From: JBASEY01 sp964404285
Lineage (GTDB): Bacteria; CSSED10-310
NCBI GenBank assembly: GCA_964404285.1
Contig: CAYOJK010000005.1
Coordinates: forward strand, 122,471-186,470
Reading direction: 5' to 3'
DNA length: 64,000 bases
In this document: one piece after another, positions 63,527 through 64,000 of the stretch
Position numbering within the stretch: position 1 is the stretch's first letter
Layout of the letters: each line of letters begins with the position of its first letter
Program-made: the position numbers and the translations under genes
The notes under the pieces: generated by a model
What the model saw: only the letters and a program-made list of their open reading frames with translations
The model's database searches: none
Told to the model about the DNA's origin: nothing

Positions 63527-63730
63527 GTTCTTTTTTCTCCCAATAAAACCGATTTTTCCGCTTCTAGCTTGGTCAGCTCTAAAGCGTTAAACCACTGTTC
63601 ATTGTCTAATTTGTGAGCGGGTACGATTGGCTTTCCCAGTAATGTTGTTAAGAGTGAAGTTTGCAATTTTTAGATGTTCCACTGCTTTTTCCATTATCAG
63701 CAAGTTTATTGTTAAATTCACTTTACTCAT
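63523..63730 (-). pseudogene. Frameshifted small gene upstream of the methyltransferase
   Basis: An ATG at 63730 starts a 43-codon frame (SKVNLTINLLIMEKAVEHLKI ...) that ends at 63599. In a second frame the sequence LLGKPIVPAHKLDNEQWFNA ... LLGEKRT continues to a stop at 63523-63525 that overlaps the methyltransferase TTG. A one-base shift near 63640 would join them into a protein of about 69 residues. Product unknown; coupling to the methyltransferase suggests that it belongs to the same module. Confidence 0.4.
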
Positions 63731-63815
63731 TTTTGCACTTCACTCATTGGCATTATATAGTTGATATCTGCAGTAACACAAGCGTAAAACTCACAATTCA
63801 GCGAAAGAACCACAT

Positions 63816-63921
63816 CGTGAGGACTGTTTCGTCCTGATGTGAACTCTCCAGAACCGGACGCTGTCATGCGTTGTGTTCTTGCTATCGAGGAACGCTGTTT
63901 TTATTAACCGCGAATGGACGC
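63816..63921. repeat. Direct repeat, right copy, with a fragment of the FGE-like gene
   Basis: CGTGAGGACTGTTTCGTCCTGA repeats the last codons and stop of the gene ending at 61550, followed by GAACCGG and then, after a deletion relative to the left copy, TGTGTTCTTGCTATCGAGGAA and the CGAATGGACGC end. The rest of 63731-64000 has no gene. Confidence 0.85.
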
Positions 63922-64000
63922 GAATGGTGTTATATCGATTTTTTGGGGGACAGACTTCTAATTAATTGACAAGACATTTTAAAATTGCTATGATTATTTA

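Overview
The window looks like a chromosomal segment of a free-living, didermic (LPS-making) bacterium of moderate G+C, probably from a poorly cultivated candidate phylum. The Gram-negative call rests on a near-complete set of lipid A/Kdo/heptose genes, a TolC-RND tripartite pump and many signal peptides. The lineage guess rests only on the style of the surface proteins (Thr/Pro linkers, dockerin-like pairs of EF-hand loops, FG-GAP repeats, a C-terminal membrane anchor). No rRNA or other phylogenetic marker was usable, so the phylum is left open. I see no CRISPR array, prophage or transposase gene.

Layout. 1-503: end of a secreted FG-GAP protein on the minus strand, then tRNA-Lys(CTT). 0.9-11.5 kb: one tightly packed plus-strand operon for envelope glycolipid: lpxB, waaA, lpxK, a lipid A acyltransferase, waaF, a DUF3108 protein, a sugar epimerase, a Trm112-like zinc protein, two GT4 glycosyltransferases and a GNAT acetyltransferase. 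11.5-20.3 kb: a minus-strand operon read as hldE1/rfaE1, kdsB, pyrG, a second lipid A acyltransferase, lapB, a helical-repeat lipoprotein-like protein and mutS. It supplies activated heptose and Kdo (CTP from PyrG feeds KdsB), and LapB is the known controller of LPS synthesis in Proteobacteria. 20.4-22.9 kb: a methyltransferase and a B12-binding radical SAM enzyme. 22.9-28.4 kb: an NtrC-type regulator and an unusually large NtrY-like kinase. 28.5-31.9 kb: larC, pgk, smpB, cutA. 32.2-35.2 kb: a nucleotide-sugar dehydrogenase, a lipoprotein and a WbpD-like acetyltransferase.

35-61.5 kb is the accessory, surface-facing part. It holds an S8 protease with a dockerin-like tail, an FG-GAP/ASPIC-UnbV protein, three large mosaic secreted proteins built from the same modules (starts near 41.8, 45.0 and 53.0 kb), another dockerin-tailed protein, a DUF2807 protein, a GT39-like membrane protein and a formylglycine-generating-enzyme (FGE)-like secreted protein. 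A complete TolC-MFP-RND efflux operon (45.6-51.2 kb) sits inside this cluster. Two of the mosaic proteins share a C-terminal tag (P-x-T-S-P-x-G, hydrophobic helix, basic end) and a dyad-symmetric element at almost the same distance upstream of their starts. Three others share a dockerin-like end. A further short domain recurs at the end of the ASPIC protein, as a stand-alone protein and at the front of the FGE-like protein.

61.5-64 kb carries a decaying BglII-like restriction-modification module: an intact methyltransferase, an endonuclease gene cut by one in-frame stop codon, and a frameshifted small gene. It lies between two copies of a direct repeat that starts in the last codons of the FGE-like gene. 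Intergenic DNA from 31.9 kb onward contains several small dispersed repeats, including a 289-bp tandem duplication at 42.1-42.7 kb.
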